From positions 62,001 to 126,000 of the forward strand of contig RXGA01000002.1 of the NCBI GenBank assembly GCA_004028775.1: a stretch of DNA of 64,000 nt, in the 5' to 3' direction. This document shows, piece by piece, positions 34,800 to 44,292 of this stretch. Both the position numbers and the translations under genes were made by a program. Origin of the DNA: Candidatus Methanosuratincola subterraneus. Lineage in GTDB: Archaea; Thermoproteota; Methanomethylicia; Methanomethylicales; Methanomethylicaceae. Under the pieces are notes generated by a model that was not told the DNA's origin, did no database searches, and was given only the letters and a program-made list of their open reading frames with translations. Within the stretch, counting starts at the first letter, position 1. Every line of letters begins with the position of its first letter.

Positions 34800-35037
34800 A
34801 TCAGCCAATGGGCCGGCACGTCAATGAACCTTACAGGATTTTTCAATCCTTGAAGCCCCTAACAAGATTTTTTCAACGCTTTACTCCAATCCCGACAGAT
34901 CCAAGGAAAAGGGATCCTCCTTCCTATCCGGGCATCGCCGGATCATAACAGAGTTCGCATAATCCAAAGGAAATCCAACAGATGCAGACAAATGCTTATT
35001 TAAAAAAGGGTCGTTATAAATTTCAGGAGTAATTTTT
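34800..35037. promoter_or_regulatory. Upstream region of the secreted beta-helix gene
   Basis: No gene seen. CTTATTTAAA near 34994 is a TATA candidate for the gene at 35038, whose ATG is preceded by CAGGAG. ATCCGGGCATCGCCGGAT near 34937 is a small inverted repeat of unknown meaning. Confidence 0.4.
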
Positions 35038-36660
35038 ATGGGAAGAACAGCCTATCCCATATTCTTGGCAGCCCTGCTTTTGATGGCGATCCAGTCACCA
35101 CCGATCCAAGGATCTCCCGATCCTCCATATCCGCCGCCCAACCACGGCACAATCATTATCGTCGGGAATTCTGGCTTCGCAGCCTCGGGCGCGGTCGTTT
35201 CTGGGGACGGCAGCGAATCGGATCCTTACATTATAGAGGGATGGGTAATAGACGCGAGCGCATCCGATGGTATATCCATAACGGGCGCTGACGCCCACTT
35301 TGTGATCAGGAACTGCACCATCTACGGAGCAGGGGAGAATTACGGCATAATCGTCGCAAACTCCTCGAATGGGAAGATAGAGGGCAATATGCTAATGGCT
35401 CTCGAACAAGGCATCCGCATGGATGGGGCAGAGAGGATCGCTGCAGAGTGGAATAGCATCCAGAACTGCACGACGGGGGCTTTCGTCCAATCTTCAACTG
35501 GGATCACGGTATCAAACAACAGCATCGATGTCAGATACTGCGGGATTTTAATTTCTCATTCCAGCGGCGTCTCGGCCATCGGGAATGACTGCTCGGGGAG
35601 CGGCGCGTACGGCATCTTGCTGCAGGAGGCGCATTTGTGCACGGTGAGCGGCAACAACTGCTCGGGCTGCGCCTCCTCCGGCATTAGCGTCTCGGGTGGA
35701 TCCAATGGCAACATCATCTCCGGCAATGATTGCACCCGGAACAGCTACAACGGCATTGAGATGTATGACTCGTTCATGAATGTCATCGAATGGAACGACT
35801 GCACCCACAACGGAATAGGGATGCTCGTAATCAATTCCTCCTCGAATTCTTTCACGGGAAACAACGCTTCCTTCTGCGGCAACTACGGAATGCGCGTCCA
35901 ATCGTCCTTGAACAACACGTTCGATCGCTGCGACTTTTCAGGCATTGCATCGGGCACGGGCGCCCTGCTCCACGTCTCGTCTGACAATAACACGCTTGCC
36001 AACTGCAGCTTCTCGTTCAACCAATACGGGATCCAGGTAGACGGCTGCAAAGGTATTTTGATTTCTGCATGCAGGATGCACAATAATTCAGTCGGGGGAC
36101 TCTGGAACTACGCCTCAGACCCTGCCTTCTTGGTTCTTGCAAGGGACTGCTGGTGGGGCGCCCCTAGCGGTCCATCATGGAGCGGACCAGGATCCGGCGA
36201 CAGGGTGTCAAAGAACGTGGTGTATTACCCGTGGATAGGGGAGAAGGCGGCTGCGGCGATCTCAATAAGGACGGGCACTACAGCGCTGAACCTCACCGCC
36301 CCGAATTCGCCTGCCACAGTGATGATCAGCTGCAACCTCACGCCATTCATAACGACGACTCCAGTGAACGTCAGGGTTACGGATCCGGACGGGAAGACAA
36401 CCACCATTGCGGTGAACGCGACAGCCTCGAAGTTTTCCGTGAATGTGACTGTCAACAAGCCTGGCAACTGGACTATCCTTGCGGAGGTCCCTGAGAGCGA
36501 GGTGCTCAAGCCCGCGGCTTCCAATACCCTGTCGATTTCCGTCGCTGCCCCAGCCGCAGCTGCACCAGGAGCGGAGATCCTTTACGCGGGCGTTACTATC
36601 CTCCTTATTATCGCCGGGGCATCCTATGCTCTAATCAGGTCGAGGAAAGGGAAGAAGTAG
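35038..36660 (+). CDS. Secreted right-handed beta-helix (NosD-like) surface protein
   Basis: A 540-residue exported protein. Signal peptide: MGRTAYPIFLAALLLMAIQS. Residues about 70-350 are a parallel beta-helix of NosD/CASH type with repeats of about 23 residues, each with N-G/N-N steps such as SSNGKIEGNMLM, SSGVSAIGNDCSGSGAYGILL and SGNNCSGCASSGI. Residues 400-500 form an Ig-like domain, and a C-terminal helix (ILYAGVTILLIIAGASYAL) with RSRKGKK anchors it. Likely a cell-surface adhesin or polysaccharide-binding protein; family-level inference only. Confidence 0.87.
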   Translation: MGRTAYPIFLAALLLMAIQSPPIQGSPDPPYPPPNHGTIIIVGNSGFAASGAVVSGDGSESDPYIIEGWVIDASASDGISITGADAHFVIRNCTIYGAGENYGIIVANSSNGKIEGNMLMALEQGIRMDGAERIAAEWNSIQNCTTGAFVQSSTGITVSNNSIDVRYCGILISHSSGVSAIGNDCSGSGAYGILLQEAHLCTVSGNNCSGCASSGISVSGGSNGNIISGNDCTRNSYNGIEMYDSFMNVIEWNDCTHNGIGMLVINSSSNSFTGNNASFCGNYGMRVQSSLNNTFDRCDFSGIASGTGALLHVSSDNNTLANCSFSFNQYGIQVDGCKGILISACRMHNNSVGGLWNYASDPAFLVLARDCWWGAPSGPSWSGPGSGDRVSKNVVYYPWIGEKAAAAISIRTGTTALNLTAPNSPATVMISCNLTPFITTTPVNVRVTDPDGKTTTIAVNATASKFSVNVTVNKPGNWTILAEVPESEVLKPAASNTLSISVAAPAAAAPGAEILYAGVTILLIIAGASYALIRSRKGKK

Positions 36661-36810
36661 GCAGACGCCTTCCTTACCTTTTTCTTTCTTAATTTGTACT
36701 CCTCCACAAAGTGAAAGCAGAATGGGCTCAAGCGCATTCTCCCGAGGGCTTGCACACAGTCGTTCTTTGACAGAGGAAGATCAGGAGCCCAAGATAAAAG
36801 GGACAGCCGG

Positions 36811-37905
36811 TTATGGCCTGAGCATCCGGTCGAGGATCGGGTCCACAAGCGAATACTTGCGGTCAGCACCAGTTTTCTCCACGAAGCCGAATTTGACTAG
36901 GCGATCGAGCAGCCTGTTGAATTGGCTATCAGTTATTGGGCCGTCCTTCAACTCAAGGTAATCCTTAATCTCAGTCCAGCTGCGCATCCCTTTGGCAATA
37001 GACCGGAGGATAAGCATGTACCGCGCCTTCGAAGGATAGATCAACCGGTTGAGCTCGTCGGCTACAATCGCCTGGGCTTCCTTCAGGGTCGATTCAAGGC
37101 TCTCCCCGTGATCCCTTCCAGCGCGCCTGTAGCGCCCGTAGATCGTCAGCCAGCCCGCTATTCCGTCCAGCGCATTCACAGCTTCCTCAATCTCATGAGT
37201 GCCGTACTTTACGCCAGCCTCATCCAGCCCCCTCCTCAAGAACTCGAGGCTCTGTTCCCGGCTGAACCGATCAACCATTATTTCGAACTTCAATCTGCCC
37301 CCAAGCGGGCGCCCACTCTTTTTTGATTCCAAGAAGTCCTTCAAGAGCCCTACTTCGCTTCCAGCCAATACGATGACTAAGCCCTTAAGGTTATCATATA
37401 TCCATCCGATCAGCATCGGGTAATACTTTGAATATCGGAGGTACTGAGCCTCGTCCAATCCCAGGACGAACCGCGTACCATTGCTCAAGCACCAAGCATC
37501 AAGATCCCTGAGGACGTCGCGTGTGTCGACCTTGGCACCTAGGCTTAGCTCAATGTCAAGCCCGCGGATCCTTATCCCATCTATGCGCTTGAGGGCGGAT
37601 TTCACGTCGAATTTTAGCCTGTCATACAGCGGCATATTGCTCCGCATTGCGGAAATCAGACCCTTCAGGAAGAGCTGCTCGCTGACGTTCCCGCTGCTGT
37701 CGTATATTCCCCTGACATCGATATATGCGAATGGGATTCCGGCCTCGTTCAGAGCGACCCTCATCAAGCTCGTCTTGCCGACCCTTCTTACTCCGTAGAT
37801 CACCACCAGCCTCTCCTGCCGGAGGTAATTTTCCAACTTCTCCAGCTCAACCTCCCTGTCGAAGAAGTCCGATCTCGAAGTCTTCGGCTCCGGATCAAAG
37901 AGCAT
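36811..37905 (-). CDS. Archaeal AAA-type ATPase (PF01637-like)
   Basis: A 364-residue archaeal ATPase. FFDREVELEKLENYL opens the domain; Walker A YGVRRVGKTSL near 36-46; Walker B VLGLDEAQYL near 147-156; a C-terminal winged helix (residues 285-350) follows. These abundant archaeal STAND-like ATPases have unknown roles, often linked to mobile or stress functions. Two tandem palindromes lie directly upstream of the ATG. Convergent with the beta-helix gene. Confidence 0.9.
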   Translation of the reverse strand: MLFDPEPKTSRSDFFDREVELEKLENYLRQERLVVIYGVRRVGKTSLMRVALNEAGIPFAYIDVRGIYDSSGNVSEQLFLKGLISAMRSNMPLYDRLKFDVKSALKRIDGIRIRGLDIELSLGAKVDTRDVLRDLDAWCLSNGTRFVLGLDEAQYLRYSKYYPMLIGWIYDNLKGLVIVLAGSEVGLLKDFLESKKSGRPLGGRLKFEIMVDRFSREQSLEFLRRGLDEAGVKYGTHEIEEAVNALDGIAGWLTIYGRYRRAGRDHGESLESTLKEAQAIVADELNRLIYPSKARYMLILRSIAKGMRSWTEIKDYLELKDGPITDSQFNRLLDRLVKFGFVEKTGADRKYSLVDPILDRMLRP

Positions 37906-37946
37906 TACTACGCCCCCCTAGTAGTAACTACTACACCCCCGTAGTA
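37906..37946 (-). promoter_or_regulatory. Two tandem palindromic operator-like elements before the ATPase gene
   Basis: Copy A (37906-37923) is TACTAC-GCCCCCC-TAGTA and copy B (37929-37946) is TACTAC-ACCCCC-GTAGTA; each is an 18-base element with inverted arms around a C-run. Centres are 23 bases apart, about two helical turns. GTAGTAACTAC between them is another palindrome. The pair lies between the TATA-like TATAAAA (37945-37951, for the minus-strand gene) and the ATG at 37905, where a repressor would block initiation. Confidence 0.55.
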
Positions 37947-38204
37947 TAAAACTTTAGTGAATCGGGGCTCAAAGTTCAAATGCCTCAAACCAAATTAACA
38001 GGTTGCCTAGCTGAACTAAGCATATTTATCAAGTCATTGAATGCATCGACGCTTCCAAACAGGCAGGGAGAAAAACCCTTTGTTCTTCGGAACCATGAGC
38101 AGAACAGAAATCACCAGGGAGCACAACTTGGCAGCTTTGCCAGCATTTCAGAAAGGCAGAAAAACTGCGAAAAGCAGATAATCTTTGGTGGCAGGGGGCT
38201 AACG

Positions 38205-39359
38205 ATGGCTGATTTACTGGCGGAGCGCATACTTCTTCTCCTCGCGATAAAGGCGCCGGATGCCAAGATAGACCTTGGCCACATCTACGAGAAGGTCTCC
38301 AGGGACGTGGCATGCGCGGGCGGGGAAGTCTCGGAGGGGGGCCTCGAGCTGGAGCTGAAGAGGCTTGAGGCAGAGGGCCTGGTCGAGGAGAGGGGAGGGC
38401 AATACTACATCACAGAGGGCGGGAGATCGGCGCTCATGTCCAGGCTGCCATCGGTCTCGGGCAAAATGAACCTCTCGTACCGGATGGTCCTAGCCGCAAA
38501 GGAGTACTACCCGAGGGTAGCGGACCAGATCCTGCCTTTCCTGCGGGGGAGACCAGTGAGCGTTGTCAAGGTCTTCAGCGACGAGGCGGACCCGTTGAAC
38601 AAGGTGAAGCCGCTCTTTGTCAGGTACGCCAGGTACAAGCCAAAGCCCAAATTCATAGAGATCGGGGACAGGAGAGATCTGATGGAGTATGTCGATGACC
38701 ATGCCGTGGACTTCGTCCCATATGTGCACGGGTTCGAGGCGAAGGAGCCTGACTGGCTGATTATCGACCTGGACGCGGGCGAGGGGCTCAAGTCATCGGC
38801 AGAAGGTTTCCTGGCGGTGAAGTTCGTCGCGGAAAAGGTCTACAGGCTGCTCGAGGGCTGCGGGATCCGACCAGCGGTGAAGTTCAGCGGGTCGAGGGGG
38901 ATGCAGGTGTGGGCTTCGCTCGACAACTCGGGGATGCCCAAGGGGGACCTCTTTGCGCACTACAGGAGGCTCGTCCAGCTCATCCAGAAAAAGGTGGAGG
39001 AGGATATCGCCAGAGAAGGGGTCCCGGAGGGGCTCAGGGGTCTATTCGGGAAGCCGGACGGGTCAGAAGGGCTCACGACTGCAAAAGTGGCAGGGAAGGA
39101 GGAACGCACCAAGAAGGTCCTACTCGACTGGAGCTCGATGAAGCCGATGGGCGACGTCAGGGCGCCCTTCAGCATGCACTACAAGACCGGGCTTGTCTCA
39201 TGCCCCGTGGATCCCAACAGGATAATGCAATTCGACCCCTCTGGGGCGGCGCCGGATAAGGTGGCGGAGAAAGCCGAGACGCTTGGCAGGCTCTTCCTAT
39301 TGGAGAAGAGCAGCGCAGCAGAGCTGCTGAGGCAGCTTGGGCTTGAGGGCGGCAATTAG
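38205..39359 (+). CDS. Stand-alone LigD-type primase-polymerase with N-terminal winged helix
   Basis: A 384-residue archaeo-eukaryotic primase-type polymerase of the LigD-Pol group. Residues 1-80 form a winged helix (ELKRLEAEGLVEERGGQYYITEGG). Catalytic motif I is DWLIIDLDAGEG (DxD at 188-190); motif II is SGSRGMQ (228-234), where the usual histidine is Gln; motif III is LLDWSSMKPMGD (Asp 308). It would extend or repair ends in archaeal NHEJ-type repair. ATG 38205 is preceded by GGGGGC; the frame extends further upstream but without a better signal. A partner phosphoesterase is encoded 3 kb downstream. Confidence 0.85.
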   Translation: MADLLAERILLLLAIKAPDAKIDLGHIYEKVSRDVACAGGEVSEGGLELELKRLEAEGLVEERGGQYYITEGGRSALMSRLPSVSGKMNLSYRMVLAAKEYYPRVADQILPFLRGRPVSVVKVFSDEADPLNKVKPLFVRYARYKPKPKFIEIGDRRDLMEYVDDHAVDFVPYVHGFEAKEPDWLIIDLDAGEGLKSSAEGFLAVKFVAEKVYRLLEGCGIRPAVKFSGSRGMQVWASLDNSGMPKGDLFAHYRRLVQLIQKKVEEDIAREGVPEGLRGLFGKPDGSEGLTTAKVAGKEERTKKVLLDWSSMKPMGDVRAPFSMHYKTGLVSCPVDPNRIMQFDPSGAAPDKVAEKAETLGRLFLLEKSSAAELLRQLGLEGGN

Positions 39360-39543
39360 GCGGCGCGCCCATGGAAACGCCCCTCCATAATAGAACAAAT
39401 CTCAAGGCGATTAGGGAAAAATCGTAAAAAATTTGAATTCGGTTCCCGGAATTCTGATCGGAGTGCAAGTTTTTTATTTATTTTTGAATGGGGGTTTGGC
39501 TAGGGCAGGTGGACTAGAATGAAAATGAAGGGGGTGAGAGAAG

Positions 39544-40818
39544 CTGAGGGGGAAAGCACTGTTAACGTTTTTTGCAACCCTGCTCCTCTTGGCATCATTC
39601 AACCAAGTGCACTGCACCCCAATTCCGGCAGGATCTGGTCCTTTAGTCCAGGCTTCTGTAATGGTTGTGAATTCGGATCAGGCATGGCAAGGGGACATCG
39701 CCATATTGCCTGATAGTGATTTGCTCGTGGAAGGCTGCACGATAACAATTTCTGGCGGAAACCTTACCGTCTATGGAAACGTTACAATCCAAGACGCGAG
39801 CATTGTTACCAGTGAGGAGGCGGTTGCCTGCATATCCGTCGCGGGGGATGGATACATTAAAATGAACAATTCGAAGATCGCACCCGAGATCACGCTGGTG
39901 CTGAAGGACTCAGCCAAAGCCGAGATTTATGATTCAAATGTATTCAGCGTAGAGGGTCGCAATTCGTCTAAAGTGAAAATTATCCGATCTCAGATTAGCC
40001 AGATTCGCGTCTTTGATGATTCCGTTCAGTACCTCGAAGGTCTGTTCGGAATGATGACTGATGTTGATAAATATAGCAGCTCTGGAAGCCCCTGTCCACG
40101 CATGGAGATCTATAACTGCTCCCTCCGCTCAGTGCGGATATGGGAAGATGGATATTCGATATTGAGCGTGGCGCATTCTAAGATCGGCTTCCTCCAGACC
40201 AGGGGTCAAACAAGAATCACTTTCGAGAACATGAGCGTTGTTTCGAACTGGACGCACAACGGAAGCGTTGTCTGGAACCGAAGACAGTTCGACCACATCG
40301 GCAACTTCCAGATTGAGTGGGGAGAGTCTTACGCCGGAGGCGAGATAAACAGCAGCGGGGCGGAAGTCGTGATCAGGCAACTAGAAGTCGTTGACGATCC
40401 GCCAGCGCCATTGCCTCCGGGCTTGCTTGGCGCCGGGAAATTCATAAACATGACGATCTATGGGCCTAAATGGGCAAAGAAAGAGACGATGTGCTTCATC
40501 AATTTCACAGGGAACCAAGTTGCGAGCATGGATCCGGCAACCCTCAAGATTTACAGGTACACGCCAGGGCTAGGGTGGCAGCAGCTCCAAACCACAGGAG
40601 TGGACTTGAGCGGGCAGTACGCATGGTGCAACATCACCTCAGAGGAAGAGGTGTTCATGGCATTTTTGGCGGCGCTAGGGAAGGGCTCAGGTGGAGGGGC
40701 TCTGCCTGAATTGGCTTCGCAGTACTTCGACGTCACCCTTGTCTTCGGATTGGCAATAATTGTCGCAGCATTGGTGATTGCGGCAGCCTACATCAAGTAC
40801 ACCAGACGCGGCAGATGA
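39544..40818 (+). CDS. Secreted surface protein, apparent CTG start
   Basis: A secreted protein of about 424 residues. Starting at CTG 39544 gives RGKALLTFFATLLLLASF, a full signal peptide; GGGGTGA is seven bases upstream. The first canonical codon lies inside the signal. A TGA closes the frame just before. The body is a beta-strand-rich domain with SFDS/N-type turns similar to a short beta-helix, and a C-terminal helix (YFDVTLVFGLAIIVAALVIAAAY) then RRGR. Family not certain. Alternatively a frameshift joins it to ATG 39519. Confidence 0.7.
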   Translation: MRGKALLTFFATLLLLASFNQVHCTPIPAGSGPLVQASVMVVNSDQAWQGDIAILPDSDLLVEGCTITISGGNLTVYGNVTIQDASIVTSEEAVACISVAGDGYIKMNNSKIAPEITLVLKDSAKAEIYDSNVFSVEGRNSSKVKIIRSQISQIRVFDDSVQYLEGLFGMMTDVDKYSSSGSPCPRMEIYNCSLRSVRIWEDGYSILSVAHSKIGFLQTRGQTRITFENMSVVSNWTHNGSVVWNRRQFDHIGNFQIEWGESYAGGEINSSGAEVVIRQLEVVDDPPAPLPPGLLGAGKFINMTIYGPKWAKKETMCFINFTGNQVASMDPATLKIYRYTPGLGWQQLQTTGVDLSGQYAWCNITSEEEVFMAFLAALGKGSGGGALPELASQYFDVTLVFGLAIIVAALVIAAAYIKYTRRGR

Positions 40819-40987
40819 GCCAAAACCCGGGTAAAATGGACAACGATGGCACCGAACAGCAGAAGACCACGGTGCGTGGGAGAACCGCGGCTCTTGCAGA
40901 ATGATCGGTAGGAAACAGCAGTGGAGGGTAGTGAATTTGGAAAACGTTGCGGGCATTTAGGCTTGTAAGCAATGCCTCCTCGCTATT

Positions 40988-42343
40988 TTGCCCAAGAGCC
41001 GAATGGAAGAAGCAGATCTTATATCAAAAGCCCAACAGCCCGAACCCCGAGGAGCAGGCACAGATATGCTTATCCGTAGCCCATTCGATATTCCCAGCAA
41101 CCATCATGAATGGGGGCTGCAAGAGGTGGGCGCAAGAGGGCCGAGCTCGAGGGGCAATCTGCTGGCAGGGGTCCCGCGAAGCATAGTACTGATGGTCATA
41201 GTACTCTCGATCAACAACTTTGCTTTCGGCTACCTGATGGTATACATTTCTGCCTATCTTCCCGAGATCGGCGTGCCAGCCACCACGGTTGGGCTCATGC
41301 TGGGGATGGAAGGACTCACCATGGCTGTGATGGCGATACCATTCGGGATCATCTCAGACCGCAAGGGGAGAAAGCGCCTACTCATAACCGGTTCGCTCGG
41401 GCCATTCCCGATGTTCCTGGCTTTTGCGCTCACAACCGATGCTGCAGTAATGATCGCAGCCTCAGCGCTTGGAGGGCTATTCGAGGGGGTCTACCTCGCA
41501 ACTGTGAACGCGCTCATCGCAGACCAGACCGCCCCTGAAGACAGGAACGTGGCGTTCACGCTCTCATTCATTCTAGGCGGGGCCGGAAGCGCGCTTGGGA
41601 TGGCCTTCCCGTTCTTCCTTCCGGAGCTGGGCATACTGCTAGGGATTGAAAAGGCAGCGCTGCACGCTGGGCTCCTTTACATATTCGCGCTTATCAGCCT
41701 GGCCACGCCACCAGCACTTTGGTCAATACTGAGTGGGGTGAAGGAGAGCGTAAGGGGCTCTCCGGGGGCGTGGAGGGGCAAGGGGCTGGGGATACTGTTC
41801 AAGTTTTCGGGCATAAACAGCATAATAGGGCTGGGGGCTGGCTTCATCATCCCGCTGATACCGACTTGGCTCTACCTGAAGTTTGCAGTCCCCGACTCCT
41901 TCAGCGGTCCGATCCTCGCAATCGCAAACGCGACGATTGGCCTGGGCGCAGCCTTCAGCCCTAAGCTCGCCTCCAAGCTCGGATCCGTAAAGGCGATAGT
42001 CTTCACGCAGGGGCTCTCTCTTGCGTTCATGGTCGCGCTGGCATTCATTGGGGACTTCTTTACAGCAGCATTCCTGTACGTGATAAGGACGGGGCTGATG
42101 AACATGGCATCCCCCCTGATGGACGCGTTCCTCATGGGGATAGTCCACCCTGAGCAGCGCGGCTTCGCCAGTTCGCTGAACTCGGTCATATGGAGGATAC
42201 CAAACAGCATCACGACAATAATAGGGGGAGCGATCCTGGCTTCAGGCAACTTTGAGCTGCCCTTCCTCGTGGCAGGCGGGTTCTATGTCGTCGGCATATC
42301 CCTCTTCTATCTTGTCTTCAAGGACGTCAAGCAAGTTGGCTGA
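40988..42343 (+). CDS. MFS transporter
   Basis: A 451-residue major facilitator with a 55-residue hydrophilic leader, then about 12 helices: FGYLMVYISAYLPEIGVPATTVG, the motif GIISDRKGRKRLL, GLFEGVYLATVNALIADQTAPEDR and FILGGAGSALGMAFPFF. The unusual leader suggests the true start may be ATG 41066 or later. Substrate unknown. It ends just before the phosphoesterase gene. Confidence 0.85.
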   Translation: MPKSRMEEADLISKAQQPEPRGAGTDMLIRSPFDIPSNHHEWGLQEVGARGPSSRGNLLAGVPRSIVLMVIVLSINNFAFGYLMVYISAYLPEIGVPATTVGLMLGMEGLTMAVMAIPFGIISDRKGRKRLLITGSLGPFPMFLAFALTTDAAVMIAASALGGLFEGVYLATVNALIADQTAPEDRNVAFTLSFILGGAGSALGMAFPFFLPELGILLGIEKAALHAGLLYIFALISLATPPALWSILSGVKESVRGSPGAWRGKGLGILFKFSGINSIIGLGAGFIIPLIPTWLYLKFAVPDSFSGPILAIANATIGLGAAFSPKLASKLGSVKAIVFTQGLSLAFMVALAFIGDFFTAAFLYVIRTGLMNMASPLMDAFLMGIVHPEQRGFASSLNSVIWRIPNSITTIIGGAILASGNFELPFLVAGGFYVVGISLFYLVFKDVKQVG

Positions 42344-42414
42344 ATGGCAGGGCACGCCAATAAGTGAAACTTTTTTGTGCTCAAGATGAAAGATCACTTT
42401 GGAAGTCAGCCCAT

Positions 42415-42801
42415 ATGGAATGGACCCAAACGGGAAGAATATTTGTCGTTCATGAGCACCATGCGAGGCGGCTGCACTACGACTTGAGGCTTGAGAAGGA
42501 CGGCGTGCTGAAGAGTTGGACGGTTCCCAAGGGGATCCCGCTCGAGAAGGGGGTCAAGAGGCTCGCGATACAGGTAGAGGACCACCCGCTCGGGTACGCG
42601 GGCTTCGAGGGGACTATACCGGAGGGGGAGTACGGAGCAGGGACAGTCTCCATCTGGGACAGCGGGGTCTACGAGGCGATTGTTTGGGAAGAGGGAAAGA
42701 TCGAGGTGGTCTTCAGGGGGAGAAAACTCTCCGGGAGGTACGCGCTGGTCAGGTTCAGCAGGGCGGGGGAGAACCAGTGGCTCATCTTCCGAGCCGGGTA
42801 G
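42415..42801 (+). CDS. Stand-alone DNA ligase D 3'-phosphoesterase domain
   Basis: A 128-residue LigD-PE domain. VVHEHHARRLHYDLRLEKDG near residues 9-28 has the catalytic His/Arg/Asp; WTVPKGIPLEKGVKRLAIQVEDHP and FEGTIPEGEYGAGTV follow; KLSGRYALVRF ends it. It trims 3' ends by removing a ribonucleotide or phosphate during end-joining. ATG 42415 is preferred; GTG 42364 would add 17 odd residues. With the polymerase at 38205 it reconstitutes two of LigD's three domains as separate genes; no ligase or Ku gene appears in the window. Confidence 0.93.
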   Translation: MEWTQTGRIFVVHEHHARRLHYDLRLEKDGVLKSWTVPKGIPLEKGVKRLAIQVEDHPLGYAGFEGTIPEGEYGAGTVSIWDSGVYEAIVWEEGKIEVVFRGRKLSGRYALVRFSRAGENQWLIFRAG

Positions 42802-42840
42802 AGCGATCGGCGAATCGGGCGGTGCAGGAGGGAAAAAGGA

Positions 42841-44211
42841 TTGCGAGGGGCATCAGTCTTGGATAAGGCAGGCAGGGCCCTCACCGTAAAAGAGCCCTCT
42901 GGGAGCGGCAATGTAGTCGTGTATTGGATGCAGGGCGCATTCAGGGTGTCGCATAACCCCAGCCTGGAGTATGCGGTCGAGGCAGCCAACAGATCCGGGA
43001 GGCCGCTGATTGTCCTAGCCGTGCTGGACCTGGGATATCCGGAGGCGAACGCCAGGAGCTTCAAGTTCTTCCTCGAGGGGCTCGTGGATGTCAGGGAGGG
43101 GCTAGCCAGGAGGGGGATCGCCCTCCACCTCAGGAAGGGGAAGTTCGAGAAGATATTAGCCGAGTACGCGGCTGAGGCGTACACGCTGGTCTCCGACGCC
43201 GCCTATCTCCCGGCGATGAGGGGGATCAGGGAGAGGGTCTACCGGAGTTTTGAGTCGGGGATCGTGGAGGTCGAGCCCAACGTCTTGGTCCCGGTGAAGG
43301 CGGCGAGCGGCAGGATGGAGTACGGAGCCTACACGCTGAGGCCGAAGATAACGAGGCTTGCCCCGATCTATGAGGGGGATTTCGCGACGCGCGAGTACAG
43401 GGGCGAGAGGCTGGATGACGAGCTTGACTTCGACCCCTCAGACCACGCAAGGATACTGAAGGGGCAGGTTGAGGATGTCCCACCGTGCGGCACGCCGGGA
43501 GGGAGCGGAAATGCGTCCAGGCTGCTCGGAAATTTCCTTGAGAGGAAGTATCCCACCTTCGCTGCACGGAGGGGGGACCCGGCAGCACAGGCGGAAAGCG
43601 ATCTCAGCCCCTACCTCCACTTCGGCCACATAAGCCCAGCCCAGATCCTCGAGGGCGCCCGGCGCGCAGGACCGCCAAACGAGAATTACAGAGCCATCTT
43701 CGAGCAGCTGATAGTGAGGAGGGAGCTCGCCCACAATTTCACGCTTTACGCGAAGTCGCTAAGCAGCCCCTTCGACTTCATCCCCGGATGGGCCGCGGAG
43801 AGCCTGAAGGCACATGAGGGGGATCGGAGGGAATATGTGTACAGCCTGGGCGAACTCGAGGGCGCCAGGACGCACGACAAGTACTGGAACGCAGCCCAGT
43901 ACGAGCTCCTCACCAAGGGGAAGATACACAACTACATGAGAATGTACTGGGGGAAGAAAATAATCGAGTGGTCGGAGGGGGTCGAGGAGGCGTACCATGC
44001 GATGGTCTACCTCAACAACAAGTACGCGCTCGACGGCAGGGATCCGAACAGCTACGCCGGCATCGGGTGGTGCTTCGGGCTCCACGACCGGCCGTTCAGG
44101 GAGCGGGGCATCTTTGGCAAGGTCCGCTACATGTCCGAGGGCGGCTTGACCAGGAAGTTTGACATGGAGGCATACATCAAGAGGGCATACAGTGCAGTTG
44201 TTCCAGAGTGA
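42841..44211 (+). CDS. phr: Class II deoxyribodipyrimidine photolyase
   Basis: A 456-residue class II CPD photolyase. Start motif YWMQGAFRVSHNPSLEYAV near residue 22; the FAD-domain signature THDKYWNAAQ near 352 and MRMYWGKKIIEW then NKYALDGRDPNSYAGIGWCFG near 400 are class II specific; it uses light to reverse cyclobutane pyrimidine dimers. TTG 42841 has AGGAGGG upstream; TTG 42859 is the alternative. Located after the LigD-PE gene on the same strand. Retention suggests exposure to light at some stage of the organism's life. Confidence 0.94.
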   Translation: MRGASVLDKAGRALTVKEPSGSGNVVVYWMQGAFRVSHNPSLEYAVEAANRSGRPLIVLAVLDLGYPEANARSFKFFLEGLVDVREGLARRGIALHLRKGKFEKILAEYAAEAYTLVSDAAYLPAMRGIRERVYRSFESGIVEVEPNVLVPVKAASGRMEYGAYTLRPKITRLAPIYEGDFATREYRGERLDDELDFDPSDHARILKGQVEDVPPCGTPGGSGNASRLLGNFLERKYPTFAARRGDPAAQAESDLSPYLHFGHISPAQILEGARRAGPPNENYRAIFEQLIVRRELAHNFTLYAKSLSSPFDFIPGWAAESLKAHEGDRREYVYSLGELEGARTHDKYWNAAQYELLTKGKIHNYMRMYWGKKIIEWSEGVEEAYHAMVYLNNKYALDGRDPNSYAGIGWCFGLHDRPFRERGIFGKVRYMSEGGLTRKFDMEAYIKRAYSAVVPE

Positions 44212-44292
44212 TCAAGGCTTGGATGCCGGGAAAAAGACGCTGATTTTGAAGGCTTAATTACCAGCGTGCGTATCTATTAACCAGGGAATTTT

